DNA of 64,000 nt from Burkholderiaceae bacterium (GTDB lineage Bacteria > Pseudomonadota > Gammaproteobacteria > Burkholderiales > Burkholderiaceae_F): the NCBI GenBank assembly GCA_022843955.1, contig JALHMQ010000005.1, forward strand, positions 248,001 through 312,000, in the 5' to 3' direction. The notes beneath the pieces were generated by a model, which was given only the letters and a program-made list of their open reading frames with translations, was not told the DNA's origin and ran no database searches. The position numbers and the translations under genes were made by a program. Each line of letters opens with the position of its first letter. Position 1 is the first letter of the stretch. Shown here piece by piece: positions 17,166 through 26,168 of the stretch.

Positions 17166-17726
17166 ATGAAGTCCTCAATCTCCCTGGCCGCGTTCATCTT
17201 CGCGGCCGTGCTGGTCGGTACCGGCCTGCCGGCCATCGCCGGCGATGGCCATGAACACGGTGACGCCGCTCCGGCCGCCGCAGGCACGGCGCTGCCCCGC
17301 TTTGCGGCGGTGTCCGAGACCTTCGAACTCGTCGGCGTGCTCGACGGCAAGCAGGTCACGCTCTACCTCGACCGCTTTGCCGATAACGCCCCGGTGCGTG
17401 GCGCACAGATCGAACTCGAGATCGACGGGACCAAGTTCAAGGCCGAGGCCCATGGCGACGACGCCTACGAAGTGGTGCTCAAGGAAGCGCCCAAGCCCGG
17501 TGTGCTGCCGATCACCGCCATCGTGACCGCTGGAGCGGAGGTCGATCTGCTGGCCGGCGAACTCGACCTGCACGTGGCCGCCCACACCGACGAACCTGCA
17601 CATGAACATTCCTGGGAGGAGGTCGCCGGATGGGCTGCTGGCGGCCTGGCCGGCCTTGTCGCGCTCGTGTTCGGCGCGAGACGCCTGATGGCCGTCCGCC
17701 AGGTTCGCGCCGGAGGTGCAGCATGA
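17166..17726 (+). CDS. periplasmic membrane-anchored accessory protein of the czc operon
   Basis: 186-residue protein with a signal peptide (SLAAFIFAAVLVGTG), a short His-rich start (GDGHEHGD), a beta-rich domain of about 100 residues and a C-terminal transmembrane helix (GWAAGGLAGLVALVFGA) ending in basic residues. It overlaps czcB by 4 bases. The beta domain resembles small metal-carrying or adaptor folds found between czcC and czcB in Burkholderiales. A role in handing metal to the pump is inference; I do not know a named function. Confidence 0.6.
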   Translation: MKSSISLAAFIFAAVLVGTGLPAIAGDGHEHGDAAPAAAGTALPRFAAVSETFELVGVLDGKQVTLYLDRFADNAPVRGAQIELEIDGTKFKAEAHGDDAYEVVLKEAPKPGVLPITAIVTAGAEVDLLAGELDLHVAAHTDEPAHEHSWEEVAGWAAGGLAGLVALVFGARRLMAVRQVRAGGAA

Positions 17727-18841
17727 AGCGCCCCTCGATGCGCCGCCTGGCTTGGCTCGGCGGGGTGCTGGCGCTCGTGGGCCCCCTGTCCACGCAGGCC
17801 GGTCCTGGCCACGACCACGGCGACGCGCCCGCGGCGCCCAGCGCGAACGGCCCGCAGCGCCAGCCCGACGGCAGCGTGTTCCTGCCCAAGCCGGCGCAGC
17901 GCCAGCTGGGCGTGCGCACGATGGTGGCTGCCGAGGCCCAGCTGCCGCGCTCGGTCGAGTTGAACGGCAAGGTGCTGATGGACCCGAACGCGGGTGGCAA
18001 GGTGCAGCCGCTGAACGCCGGGCGCATCGAGTCCGGTCCGCGCGGCCTGCCGAATCCCGGGCAAGTGGTGCGCAAGGGCGAGGTGTTGGCCTATGTGACG
18101 CCATCGACCGCGCCCATCGAACGCTCAAACCAGTCGGCGCAATTGGCCGAGCTTCGGGCGGCCAAGTCGCTCGCCGACAAGCGCGTGGCGCGGCTGAAGG
18201 AACTGTCGGACACCGTGCCACGGAAGGACATCGAGGCGGCCGAGAGCGAGGCGGCCAGTCTGGCCGATCGCATGGCGGCGGTCGGTGGAGGTCTTGCGAC
18301 GCGCGAGGCCCTGGTTGCGCCGGTGTCGGGCGTAATCGCCTCGGCTCATGTGGTGGCCGGTCAGGTGGTCGATGCCCGCGAGCTGCTGTTCGAGATCATT
18401 GACCCGGGCCGCTTGCGCATCGAGGCGCTGGCCTTCGAGCCGGCGCTCGCGGCCAACGTCGGCGGTGCCACGTTGGCGGTCGGTGACCAGCGTGTATCGC
18501 TGGAGTACCTGGGCGCTGCGCGCAGCCTGCGCGAGCAGGCCCTGCCGCTGGGCTTTCGGGCAAAGGGAGCGGCCCTGAACGGACTGGCCGTCGGACAACC
18601 CGTGCGCGTGTTCGTGCAGACGAAGCAGAAGGTCAATGGCTTCGCGGTCCCGGTCGCGTCGCTGATGAAGAACCCGGCCAACCAGACGATCGTCTGGGTC
18701 AAGACTGCGCCTGAGACATTCGAGCCTCGCAGCATCACGACCGAGGCTCTCGACGGTGTGAACGTCGCGGTCACGGCGGGGCTGAAGGCCGGGGACCGCG
18801 TCGCTACCCAAGGCGCCACCTTGATCAACCAGGTGCGCTGA
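17723..18841 (+). CDS. czcB: periplasmic adaptor (membrane fusion) protein, CzcB-like
   Basis: 372-residue membrane-fusion protein. The ATG overlaps the stop of the previous gene (ATGA). A signal peptide is followed by a His-rich patch (GPGHDHGD), then a biotinyl-lipoyl-like barrel (VLMDPNAGG, then GRIESGPRGLPNPGQ), a coiled-coil hairpin (AKSLADKRVARLKELSD) and the second lipoyl half (REALVAPVSGVIAS). It links the CzcA-like pump to the outer-membrane channel. It is somewhat shorter than the classical CzcB of about 520 residues and lacks its extra zinc-binding end. Confidence 0.86.
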   Translation: MKRPSMRRLAWLGGVLALVGPLSTQAGPGHDHGDAPAAPSANGPQRQPDGSVFLPKPAQRQLGVRTMVAAEAQLPRSVELNGKVLMDPNAGGKVQPLNAGRIESGPRGLPNPGQVVRKGEVLAYVTPSTAPIERSNQSAQLAELRAAKSLADKRVARLKELSDTVPRKDIEAAESEAASLADRMAAVGGGLATREALVAPVSGVIASAHVVAGQVVDARELLFEIIDPGRLRIEALAFEPALAANVGGATLAVGDQRVSLEYLGAARSLREQALPLGFRAKGAALNGLAVGQPVRVFVQTKQKVNGFAVPVASLMKNPANQTIVWVKTAPETFEPRSITTEALDGVNVAVTAGLKAGDRVATQGATLINQVR

Positions 18842-18842
18842 C

Positions 18843-21800
18843 ATGTTCAAGTGGCTACTCGACAACAGTCTGACGAACCGGCTGCTGGTGATCATCGCCA
18901 GCGCGGTGCTGATGGCCTATGGCGCGTTCACGCTGTCGCGCACCCCGGTGGACGTATTCCCCGACCTGAACAAGCCCACGGTCACCATCATCACCGAGGC
19001 CGGTGGCATGGCCGCCGAGGAGGTCGAGCAGCTCATCACCTTCCCGCTGGAGACGGCCATGAACGGTCTGCCGGGTGTGGAGTCGGTGCGCTCGACCTCG
19101 TCTGCCGGGCTGTCCTTCCTCTACGTCACCTTCGACTGGAACACCGACATCTTCCGTGCGCGCCAGCTCGTGTCGGAGCGGCTCGCGGGCATGGAGGAGA
19201 GCGTGCCCGAAGGCGTCACGCCGCACATGGGGCCGATCAGCTCGATCATGGGCGAGATCATGCAGATCGCCATTCCGGTCGATCCCAGCAAGATCAGCGC
19301 GATGGCGGTGCGCGAGTACGCCGACTGGGTGCTGCGCCCGCGCCTGTTGTCGGTCCCCGGCGTGGCTCAGGTCATCCCCATCGGCGGCGAGGTGCGGCAG
19401 TTCCAGGTGCAGCCGAACACCACCCGCATGGCAGAGCTGGGCATCACGCACGACCAGCTCGAAGGGGCGCTGAAGGGCTACTCGTCCAACACTTCCGGTG
19501 GCTTCCTGGAACTGAACGGCCGCGAGTACCTGATCCGCAATCTCGGCCGTACCTCGCGCCTCGATGACCTGAAGAACCTGGCCCTGACATCCAAGGACGG
19601 ACAACCCATCCTGATGCGCCAGATCGCCGAGGTGACTTTCGCGGCGGCACTCAAACGCGGGGATGCCGGGTATGAAGGCAAGCCGGCCGTGATCCTGGGC
19701 ATCCAGAAGCAGCCGACTGCCGACACCATTGCGCTGACCAAGTCGATCGAGGACGCCCTTGTGGGTTTGAAGGCTTCGCTGCCGGCCGGAATGGAGGCGC
19801 CGCGCGTGACCTTCCGCCAGGCCAGCTTCATCGAGGCCTCGATCACCACGCTGCAAGGCAAGCTGATCGGCGCCTCGATCTTCGTGGCGGTGATCCTGTT
19901 CTTTTTCCTTGGCACCTTGCGGCCGACCATCATCGCGCTGACGGCCATCCCGGTGTCGATATTCATCACCGCGCTGGTCTTCAAATACTTCGGGCTGTCG
20001 ATCAACACGATGACGCTGGGTGGCTTGGCCATCGCCATCGGCGGTCTGGTCGACGATGCGGTGGTGGGTGTCGAGAACGTGCTGCGGCGGCTGAAGGCCG
20101 ACCGGGCCAACCATCCGCACGGCCGACTGCATCCGATCGAGATCGTTGCGCACGCCACGATGGAAGTGCGATCAGCGATCCTCTACGCGACGGTGATCAT
20201 CGTGCTGGTCTTCATTCCGCTGTTCGCGCTACCGGGGCTGGAGGGCAAGCTGTTCGTGCCGCTGGGGATCGCCTTCATCGTCTCGACGCTGGCCTCGCTG
20301 ATCGTCTCGGTGACGGTGACGCCAGTGCTCAGCTTCTACCTGTTGCCCCGCATGAAGAACCTGGACCACGGCGACACCAAGGTCCTGGCCTGGCTCAAGG
20401 CGCGATACCGCGGCAGCCTGCAGGGTGTCTTGAACCGACCCAAGGCCGCCATGGCAGCCGCGGCTGCCGCAGTCCTGGTGGCAGCGGCGGCTGTGCCGTT
20501 CTTCCCGACGACATTCTTGCCGCCGTTCAACGAGGGCACGCTGCTGATCGGCCTGCGCCTGAATCCGGGCGTCACCTTGACGGAGTCGTCGGCCTTGGCT
20601 CGCCAGGCCGAGGTGCTCATCAAGCAGGTGCCCGAGGTCACGCATGTCGGTCGCCGCAGCGGCCGGGCCGAGCTGGACGAGCACGCCGAAGGCGTGCACG
20701 TCAGCGAGCTCGACGTGGGACTCAAGCCCACCGCCGAACTGACCCGCCGCATGGACGAGATCAAGGCCGACATCCGCGTGCGCCTGGTCAACCTGCCGGC
20801 CGCACTGGAGATCGGCCAGCCGATCTCGCACCGCATCGATCACATGTTGTCCGGTGTGCGCTCGCAGATTGCGATCAAGATTTTCGGCGAAGACCTCGAC
20901 GCGCTGCGCGGGCAGGCCGATACGCTGCGGGCGAAGCTGGCCACCATCCCCGGCATCGCCGACCTGCAGATCGAGAAGCAGGTACTGGCGCCGCAGATCA
21001 AGGTGCGCATTGACTACGCTGCCGCGGCGCAGTACGGCGTGCCGGCGCCGCAGGTGCTGTCGGCGCTGCAGGCGCTGGTCGAGGGCGAGAAGGTCACCCA
21101 GATCGTCGAGGGCAGCCGCCGCTTCGCACTGGTGGTGAAACTGCCGGAGTCGGCGCGCTCCGTCGAAGGGCTGGGCCAAATCCTGATCGAGACGCCGAAC
21201 GGCCGCATTCCGCTGTCCAAGATTGCCAGCATCGAAGACGGCGACGGCCCCAACCAGATCAGCCGCGACGACGGCAAGCGGCGCATCGTGCTGTCGGCCA
21301 ATGCATCGGGACGCGCGCTGTCGGAGATCGTGGCCGACATCCGCAAAGTGGTTGCCGAGACGAAGCTGCCCGAGGGCTACTTCATCACCCTGGGCGGCCA
21401 GTTCCAGGCACAGGAGGAAGCCTCGCGCCTGGTCGGCCTGCTGTCGATCGTGTCGCTGACGCTGATGTTCATGGTGCTCTACAGCCGCTACAAGTCGGCG
21501 GCGCTGTCGGCGCTGATCATGGTGAACATTCCTCTGGCCCTGGTCGGCGCGGTGATCGGCCTGTGGTTGTCAGGCCAGCCGCTGAGCGTGGCGGCGTTGG
21601 TCGGCTTCATCACGCTGGCCGGCATCTCGGTGCGCAACGGCATCCTGAAGGTCAGCCACTACATCAACCTGATGCGCTTCGAGGGCGAGTCCTTCGACCA
21701 GAAGATGATCCTGCGCGGCTCGCTTGAGCGGCTGAGCCCGGTGCTGATGACCGCGCTGGTCACCGCCTTCGCGCTGGCGCCGCTGCTGTTCGAGGCCGAG

Positions 21801-21962
21801 CAGCCTGGCACCGAGGTGCTGCACCCGGTGGCCGTGGTGATCTTCTCCGGCCTGATCAGTTCGACCCTGCTCGACACCTTCCTCACGCCTGCGATGTTCT
21901 GGCTCTTCGGGCGCAAGCCGGCCGAAGCGCTGATGGACGACAAGGACGCCGAGGCGCTTTGA
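18843..21962 (+). CDS. czcA: heavy-metal RND efflux pump, CzcA-like
   Basis: 1039-residue inner-membrane pump. The N-terminal helix (NRLLVIIASAVLMAYGAF), porter domain with DVFPDLNKPTV and TM4 motif GGLVDDAVVGVEN place it in the heavy-metal-efflux RND group. The double aspartate in the TM4 motif differs from the GAMIDAAIVMIEN motif of the CusA-type pump at 48.6 kb, which supports a divalent cation such as Zn, Co, Cd or Ni as the substrate. It is complete and starts 2 bases after czcB. Proton-driven export across both membranes with CzcB and CzcC is the family role. Confidence 0.9.
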   Translation: MFKWLLDNSLTNRLLVIIASAVLMAYGAFTLSRTPVDVFPDLNKPTVTIITEAGGMAAEEVEQLITFPLETAMNGLPGVESVRSTSSAGLSFLYVTFDWNTDIFRARQLVSERLAGMEESVPEGVTPHMGPISSIMGEIMQIAIPVDPSKISAMAVREYADWVLRPRLLSVPGVAQVIPIGGEVRQFQVQPNTTRMAELGITHDQLEGALKGYSSNTSGGFLELNGREYLIRNLGRTSRLDDLKNLALTSKDGQPILMRQIAEVTFAAALKRGDAGYEGKPAVILGIQKQPTADTIALTKSIEDALVGLKASLPAGMEAPRVTFRQASFIEASITTLQGKLIGASIFVAVILFFFLGTLRPTIIALTAIPVSIFITALVFKYFGLSINTMTLGGLAIAIGGLVDDAVVGVENVLRRLKADRANHPHGRLHPIEIVAHATMEVRSAILYATVIIVLVFIPLFALPGLEGKLFVPLGIAFIVSTLASLIVSVTVTPVLSFYLLPRMKNLDHGDTKVLAWLKARYRGSLQGVLNRPKAAMAAAAAAVLVAAAAVPFFPTTFLPPFNEGTLLIGLRLNPGVTLTESSALARQAEVLIKQVPEVTHVGRRSGRAELDEHAEGVHVSELDVGLKPTAELTRRMDEIKADIRVRLVNLPAALEIGQPISHRIDHMLSGVRSQIAIKIFGEDLDALRGQADTLRAKLATIPGIADLQIEKQVLAPQIKVRIDYAAAAQYGVPAPQVLSALQALVEGEKVTQIVEGSRRFALVVKLPESARSVEGLGQILIETPNGRIPLSKIASIEDGDGPNQISRDDGKRRIVLSANASGRALSEIVADIRKVVAETKLPEGYFITLGGQFQAQEEASRLVGLLSIVSLTLMFMVLYSRYKSAALSALIMVNIPLALVGAVIGLWLSGQPLSVAALVGFITLAGISVRNGILKVSHYINLMRFEGESFDQKMILRGSLERLSPVLMTALVTAFALAPLLFEAEQPGTEVLHPVAVVIFSGLISSTLLDTFLTPAMFWLFGRKPAEALMDDKDAEAL

Positions 21963-22003
21963 TCTCAGTTCCCGTTCACTCCCACCCACCCGAAAGGACT
22001 CTC

Positions 22004-22387
22004 ATGAAGACTCAAGCCTTCCTCGCCTCCATCACTCTCGCGCTTGCCGGCTCGGTCTTTGCCGCTGGCAAGCACGACCATGCCCACGAGCACAAGCCGC
22101 TGCATGGCGGCGTCGTGGTCGAGGTCAAGGACATGGACTACGAACTGGTGGCCAAGCCAACCGCGATCCAGCTCTACCTGCGCGACCACGGCAAGCCGGC
22201 CGACGTGTCCAAGGCCAGCGCGAAGCTCACGCTGCTGACCGGTACCGAGAAGCAGGAGGTCGAGCTGAAGCCGGCGGGCGACAAGCTCGAAGCCGCGGGC
22301 AGCTTCAAGGTCGGCCCCGGGACCAAGGCTGTCGCGGTCGTGACCGTCGGTGGCAAGCCGGCTACTGCACGCTTCACCGTAAAGTGA
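22004..22387 (+). CDS. small periplasmic His-containing protein of the czc operon
   Basis: 127-residue exported protein. GAAAGGA precedes the ATG and a signal peptide ends at SVFAAG. The mature part opens KHDHAHEHKPLHGG and continues as a beta-sandwich-like domain. It resembles small periplasmic proteins at the end of czcCBA operons and the beta domain of the gene at 17166. Periplasmic metal buffering or delivery is inferred. Confidence 0.6.
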   Translation: MKTQAFLASITLALAGSVFAAGKHDHAHEHKPLHGGVVVEVKDMDYELVAKPTAIQLYLRDHGKPADVSKASAKLTLLTGTEKQEVELKPAGDKLEAAGSFKVGPGTKAVAVVTVGGKPATARFTVK

Positions 22388-22392
22388 ATGCC

Positions 22393-22929
22393 ATGACTGC
22401 CAACCGACTGACTTGTGCCTCGGTGGTCTTGGCGGCTGGGCTGCTGGCGGGTTGCGTCACGCCGTCTACACCCGATCCCAACGCCGAGGTCCCGTACTGC
22501 CACAAGACCAACAAGGGCCGGGTGATTGCCTGCACCAAGGCCCCTGTGCCGAGTCTGAACGCCGATGCGCAGGCCAAACAGTTCGCGCCTGACCCGAATG
22601 CGCTCACGCTGTACGTCGTGCGGCGCAATTGGGGCGATGGTCGAAACTTCGTGAAGGTCCAGGCGGACAATGGTCCTGTGATCGACACCCTGCCCGACAC
22701 GATGGTGCGCATCAAGCTCCGGCCCGGAGCGCACACGATCTTGTTCGAGTTCGAGGGAGGGCGTCAGAGCAAGGCCGTGGAAGGCCAGGCCGGCGATGTG
22801 CGCTTCGTCCGCATCGACGGCATGGTCTGGTCCTGGAAGAGCACCTACGAGTGGGCAGACGAGGCAGAGGGAAAGATCCGCGAGCGGGCGCTCAAGGCCA
22901 GACTCGTTGGCGATGTGGTGGTCTGGTGA
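22393..22929 (+). CDS. outer-membrane lipoprotein, DUF2846-like
   Basis: 178-residue lipoprotein with lipobox LLAGCV at about residue 20. The mature domain begins after PSTPDPNAEVPYCHKTNKG and contains a compact beta domain (LTLYVVRRNW, FVKVQADNG) of the small lipoprotein type found in DUF2846. A GTG at 22384 that overlaps the previous stop is an alternative start. As the last intact gene of the czc block it may share its transcript. Function unknown. Confidence 0.6.
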   Translation: MTANRLTCASVVLAAGLLAGCVTPSTPDPNAEVPYCHKTNKGRVIACTKAPVPSLNADAQAKQFAPDPNALTLYVVRRNWGDGRNFVKVQADNGPVIDTLPDTMVRIKLRPGAHTILFEFEGGRQSKAVEGQAGDVRFVRIDGMVWSWKSTYEWADEAEGKIRERALKARLVGDVVVW

Positions 22930-22948
22930 GCGATGAGGCCCTGACCAG

Positions 22949-23518
22949 ATGAATCCGCCGAAGCCGGGCCGCGCGGCACGTGTCGGTGGGCTGCCCTCCG
23001 GAGTCGGGGCGGCACTGTTCGCGGCGGCGCTCTTCGGTGCGGGCATGCCGCTGGCGAAAGCGCTGATCGCCGGTGTCGGCCCGTGGATGCTCGCCGGGAT
23101 CCTGTATCTGGGCTCTGGTGTCGGGCTGGCCATGCTGCGCGCAGCGAAGCGTGCACCCTCGGCTCGCCTCGAGCGTGGTGAATGGCCGTGGTTGTTCGGC
23201 GCGGTACTTGCCGGCGGCGTCGTCGCGCCAGTCCTGCTGATGTTCGGCCTGTCGGGCATGCCCGCCTCGGGCGCGTCGCTGCTGCTCAACGCCGAGGGCG
23301 TTTTCACCGCGCTGCTGGCCTGGTTCGCCTTCAAGGAGAACTTCGACCGACGCATCGCGCTGGGCATGCTGGCCATCGTGGCCGGTGCCCTCGTGCTGAG
23401 TTGGCCCGGCGAGGCACGGTTGGGTGCGCTGTGGCCGGCGCTCGCCGTGCTCGGCGCCTGCCTAGCCTGGGGCGTGGACAACAACCTCACGCGCGGCGCC
23501 CGATATCGCGCAAGTTGA
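22949..23518 (+). pseudogene. EamA/DMT-family transporter, C-terminal half lost
   Basis: 189 codons encoding the first half of a ten-helix EamA transporter (PSGVGAALFAAALFGAGMP, LAGILYLGSGVGLAML, KENFDRRIALGMLAIVAGAL). The family is about 290-300 residues. Here the frame reaches the conserved GVDNNLTR and then ends within a few unrelated residues (GARYRAS). Immediately downstream begins a chemotaxis-receptor remnant, so the gene was cut by a recombination joint at about 23,505. Five or so helices cannot make the usual inverted-repeat transporter, so it is probably non-functional. Confidence 0.75.
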
Positions 23519-23826
23519 ACGGAAGATCTGTTGGCCGAGTCGACCAGATTGCAGGGCTGGTCGACCAGGCGAGTCAGGCGGGTCAGGCGATCCACGCTAT
23601 CGTCGATCAGGTCGAGCAGGTGTCGCAGTTGATCGGAACGATCACGGCGTCCTCGCAGGAATAGACTGGCGGCATTTCGCAGGTGGGCAGCGCTGTGGCG
23701 CAGCTCGACAACGCCACCCAGCAGAACGCCGCCCTGGTCGAGCAGAGCGCCACGGCCGCCCAGTCACTGCGAAACCAGGCGGACCAATTGACGCGCGCGG
23801 TTGCGGTGTTCCGGCTCGCGGCCTGA
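23519..23826 (+). pseudogene. methyl-accepting chemotaxis protein, C-terminal remnant
   Basis: About 100 codons that match the end of a Tsr/Tar-type signalling domain: VDQIAGLVDQASQAGQAIH, VSQLIGTITASSQE, then, after an in-frame TAG at 23662-23664, [19 protein letters not shown] and [14 protein letters not shown], ending in AVAVFRL. The N-terminal sensor, transmembrane part and signalling tip are absent, and one stop interrupts what remains. It is fused by a joint to the broken EamA gene. Confidence 0.78.
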
Positions 23827-23842
23827 ACACCGGCCCCGGGCG

Positions 23843-24136
23843 CTACGGCTTCGCAGGCGCGCCTGCCGGCTTGGCCGGCTGCGCCGGCGCTGCGTCCTTC
23901 TTGGCCGCGGCCGCGCGTTTGTCCTTCTGCGCCTTGATCGCGGCCTTATGGCCCTGCTCGTTGTGGCGTGGCCCGCCCGGGTGCACCTTCGGCTCGACCA
24001 TCTCCCGCTCCTCGATCTTCTTTATGCCGTGCGGCTTTTCGTCGTGCCTGCCCTGCGCCAAGGCGCTGAGCGCGACGGTCGTGGCCAGCAACGCGGCCAG
24101 GGCGATGGGAATGCGGCGGGGATTCGAACGGGTCAT
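23843..24136 (-). CDS. small exported basic protein
   Basis: 97-residue protein with a signal peptide (IPIALAALLATTVALSALAQ), a charged middle (KKIEEREMVEPKVHPGG) and an Ala/Lys/Pro-rich tail (PAQPAKPAGAPAKP). It diverges from the copper-storage gene across about 190 bases. No family recognised; a periplasmic, possibly disordered protein. Confidence 0.5.
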   Translation of the reverse strand: MTRSNPRRIPIALAALLATTVALSALAQGRHDEKPHGIKKIEEREMVEPKVHPGGPRHNEQGHKAAIKAQKDKRAAAAKKDAAPAQPAKPAGAPAKP

Positions 24137-24329
24137 GATGATCTCCAGTCAAGTGGGGTCCGGTGGCGCCGGTGCGGTGTCTCGCTATTTTCTGTGCTGC
24201 ATTGTTCTGGCCCGCGTCCGTCATCCCAATTACCTCAACATTACGAAGCCGCAAGGTCTGCGAAATCGCAAGGCCTCGGCATGGTCGTTGCTGCGACGGC
24301 TGTCCCTTCGTCGTCCCAAGGAGACCGTC

Positions 24330-24695
24330 ATGGCTCACGAGACCTACCAAGCCTGCATCGATGCCTGCGACAGCTGCGCCGAGGCCTGCGACCACTGCGC
24401 CACTGCCTGCTTGCAGGAGGCCGACGTCAAGTCGCTCGCGGAGTGCATCCGCCTCGACCTGGACTGCGCTGCGATCTGCCGCGTCACCTCGGGCGCGATG
24501 GCGCGCGGCAGCAGCGCCGTGGCGGCGCTGTGTGCGGCGTGTGCGCAAGTGTGCGACCAGTGCGCGCAGGAATGCGACAAGCACAGCCGGATGGAACATT
24601 GCCGCGCGTGTGCCGAAGCATGCCGCGCCTGCGCCGAGGAGTGCCGGCGCATCGCCGGCCACGGCGCGACGCAACGCTCGGCGGCGATGGCGTGA
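24330..24695 (+). CDS. csp: four-helix-bundle copper-storage protein (Csp/DUF326)
   Basis: 121-residue protein with 19 cysteines in helical spacing (CIDACDSCAEACDHC, CAACAQVCDQCAQEC, CRACAEACRACAEEC). This pattern belongs to Csp proteins, which line the inside of a four-helix bundle with thiols and hold many Cu(I) ions. There is no signal peptide, so it is a cytosolic, Csp3-like store. AAGGAGA lies just before the ATG. It fits the copper-defence theme of the window although it stands apart from the cop/cus operons. Confidence 0.85.
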   Translation: MAHETYQACIDACDSCAEACDHCATACLQEADVKSLAECIRLDLDCAAICRVTSGAMARGSSAVAALCAACAQVCDQCAQECDKHSRMEHCRACAEACRACAEECRRIAGHGATQRSAAMA

Positions 24696-24883
24696 CCGAG
24701 CGCGCGGCTCGTGCAACCAGGACCGCGGGCCGCGCAGCCCTGACTCAGATGTCATCGCGTTATCTGTCTACTGACAACCTCTCGCTCGTAGCGTTCGCCT
24801 CCACCCTGCGCTGACAGGCGCGGCGGCGGAAGGCCGCAGCGCGTTTCCCTCAGCGAATCCCGGCGCGTGCACCCCGCTCACGA

Positions 24884-25092
24884 GCGCAATGGTGCTGGTT
24901 CGGCAGCAGCAACGGCCGCCCCGACAGCAAGGGCTGGATCGCGAGCTGAACTACCTGCCGCTGCAAAACGTGAAGCTGGCGCTGCGCTACACCGCTTACC
25001 AGCAGTTCAACGGCGCGCGCACTGACTACACGCCCGGCCGTAACGCCTCCGACAACGACAACCTGCTCCTGATGGGCTGGGTGCTGTTCTGA
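24884..25092 (+). pseudogene. C-terminal remnant of an outer-membrane protein, frameshifted
   Basis: Beta-barrel end with alternating residues (LNYLPLQNVKLALRY, then ASDNDNLLLMGWVLF). It is typical of the terminal strands of outer-membrane proteins encoded with c-type cytochromes in betaproteobacteria. Just upstream, WFGSSNGRPDSKGW continues the same protein in another frame, with the frame change near 24,940. The rest of the gene is missing. No start codon is credible. Confidence 0.55.
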
Positions 25093-25151
25093 GCGGCCTC
25101 GCCCGGCTGGCGGGTCGGGCGCCACACCCCACGGACTCGAGGAAAGCGAAC

Positions 25152-25467
25152 ATGAAGCTGCACGCCAAACACGTCATCGCAGCCGTGGCGGTATTGCCCA
25201 CGCTGCTGGCGGTCGACACGGCCCGGGCCGCCCGATGAAGAAGCCGCGCGGGCATTGGCCCGGCAAAGCGGCTGCTTCAAGTGCTATGGGGTCAGCAAGA
25301 AGATGGACGGTCCCTCCTACAAGGAGGTGGCCGCCAAGTACCGCGGCAAGCCGGACGCGCAGGCCCGCCTCACCGAGCACATCACCAGCGGCAAGAAGGT
25401 GAAGCTCGAAGACGGGAGCGAAGAAGAACACAAGGTCGTTAAGTCGAAGGGACCCGGCGCAGATTAG
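25152..25467 (+). pseudogene. class I c-type cytochrome, frameshifted and with altered haem motif
   Basis: The ATG at 25152 begins a signal peptide (KLHAKHVIAAVAVLPTLLAV) ending in TARAA, then hits a TGA after one further codon. One base offset, the mature protein continues as DEEAARALARQSGCFKCYG and runs through DGPSYKEVAAKYRG to a TAG at 25465-25467. The haem motif CxxCH reads CFKCY, so the histidine iron ligand is replaced by tyrosine. The later methionine-ligand region is also altered (KSKGPGAD). Small cytochrome c of about 100 residues, no longer able to bind haem normally. Confidence 0.72.
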
Positions 25468-25568
25468 AAACCTGGTCGACTGGATCCTTTCTCTGTAGCG
25501 CCTCGCGCCCGCGCCCGGTCGGTCCGCGGGCGCCGCTGCGCGCGGCCACATGACTCAGGGGAAGTGCA

Positions 25569-26168
25569 ATGGAAGACAAACAAGTGGGCCGCGCGCGGCG
25601 CGCATGGCAAGCGTTGCGCCGTCCCAGCGCCAAGTATTCGTTGTTGGCGCTTCTGGCGACGGGATTCGTCAGCGGTATCGTTCTCTGGGGCGGCTTCAAC
25701 ACTGCCATGGAAGCCACCAACACGCTCGCCTTCTGCATCAGTTGTCATGAGATGCGCGATAACGTCTACCAGGAGTACAAGCAGACCGTCCACTACAGCA
25801 ACCGCACCGGTGTGCGCGCCATTTGCACGGACTGCCACGTGCCGCGCGAGTGGACCGACAAGCTAACACGCAAGACGGTGGCAAGTCTCGACCTGTGGGG
25901 CAAGCTCATCGGCAGCATCGCAACGCGGGAGAAGTTCGAGGCGCAGCGCATGAGGCTCGCGAACAACGAGTGGCAGCGCATGAAGGCGACGGACTCCCAG
26001 GTTTGCCGCAATTGCCACAGCTTCGACGCGATGAGCGCGGACGGGCAGAAGCAGACCGTGTTCAAGAAGCACATGAAGGCGCGCGACGCAGGCCAGACTT
26101 GCATCGACTGCCACAAGGGCATCGCGCACGCGCTGCCGCGCGAGTACAAGGAAGAGGGCGAGGACTGA
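25569..26168 (+). CDS. NapC/NirT-family membrane-anchored tetraheme cytochrome c
   Basis: 199-residue quinol dehydrogenase-type cytochrome. A single N-terminal transmembrane helix (KYSLLALLATGFVSGIVLW) is followed by four haem motifs: CISCH, CTDCH, CRNCH and CIDCH. Members take electrons from quinol and pass them to periplasmic reductases such as nitrate, nitrite or TMAO reductase. No reductase gene is nearby; the neighbours are remnants of a soluble cytochrome and an outer-membrane protein, so the partner is not identified. All four motifs are intact. Confidence 0.85.
   Translation: MEDKQVGRARRAWQALRRPSAKYSLLALLATGFVSGIVLWGGFNTAMEATNTLAFCISCHEMRDNVYQEYKQTVHYSNRTGVRAICTDCHVPREWTDKLTRKTVASLDLWGKLIGSIATREKFEAQRMRLANNEWQRMKATDSQVCRNCHSFDAMSADGQKQTVFKKHMKARDAGQTCIDCHKGIAHALPREYKEEGED

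Noticed and set aside
18855-20153. Minus-strand open frame of about 432 codons
   Set aside because: Antisense to czcA; composition is shadow-like.
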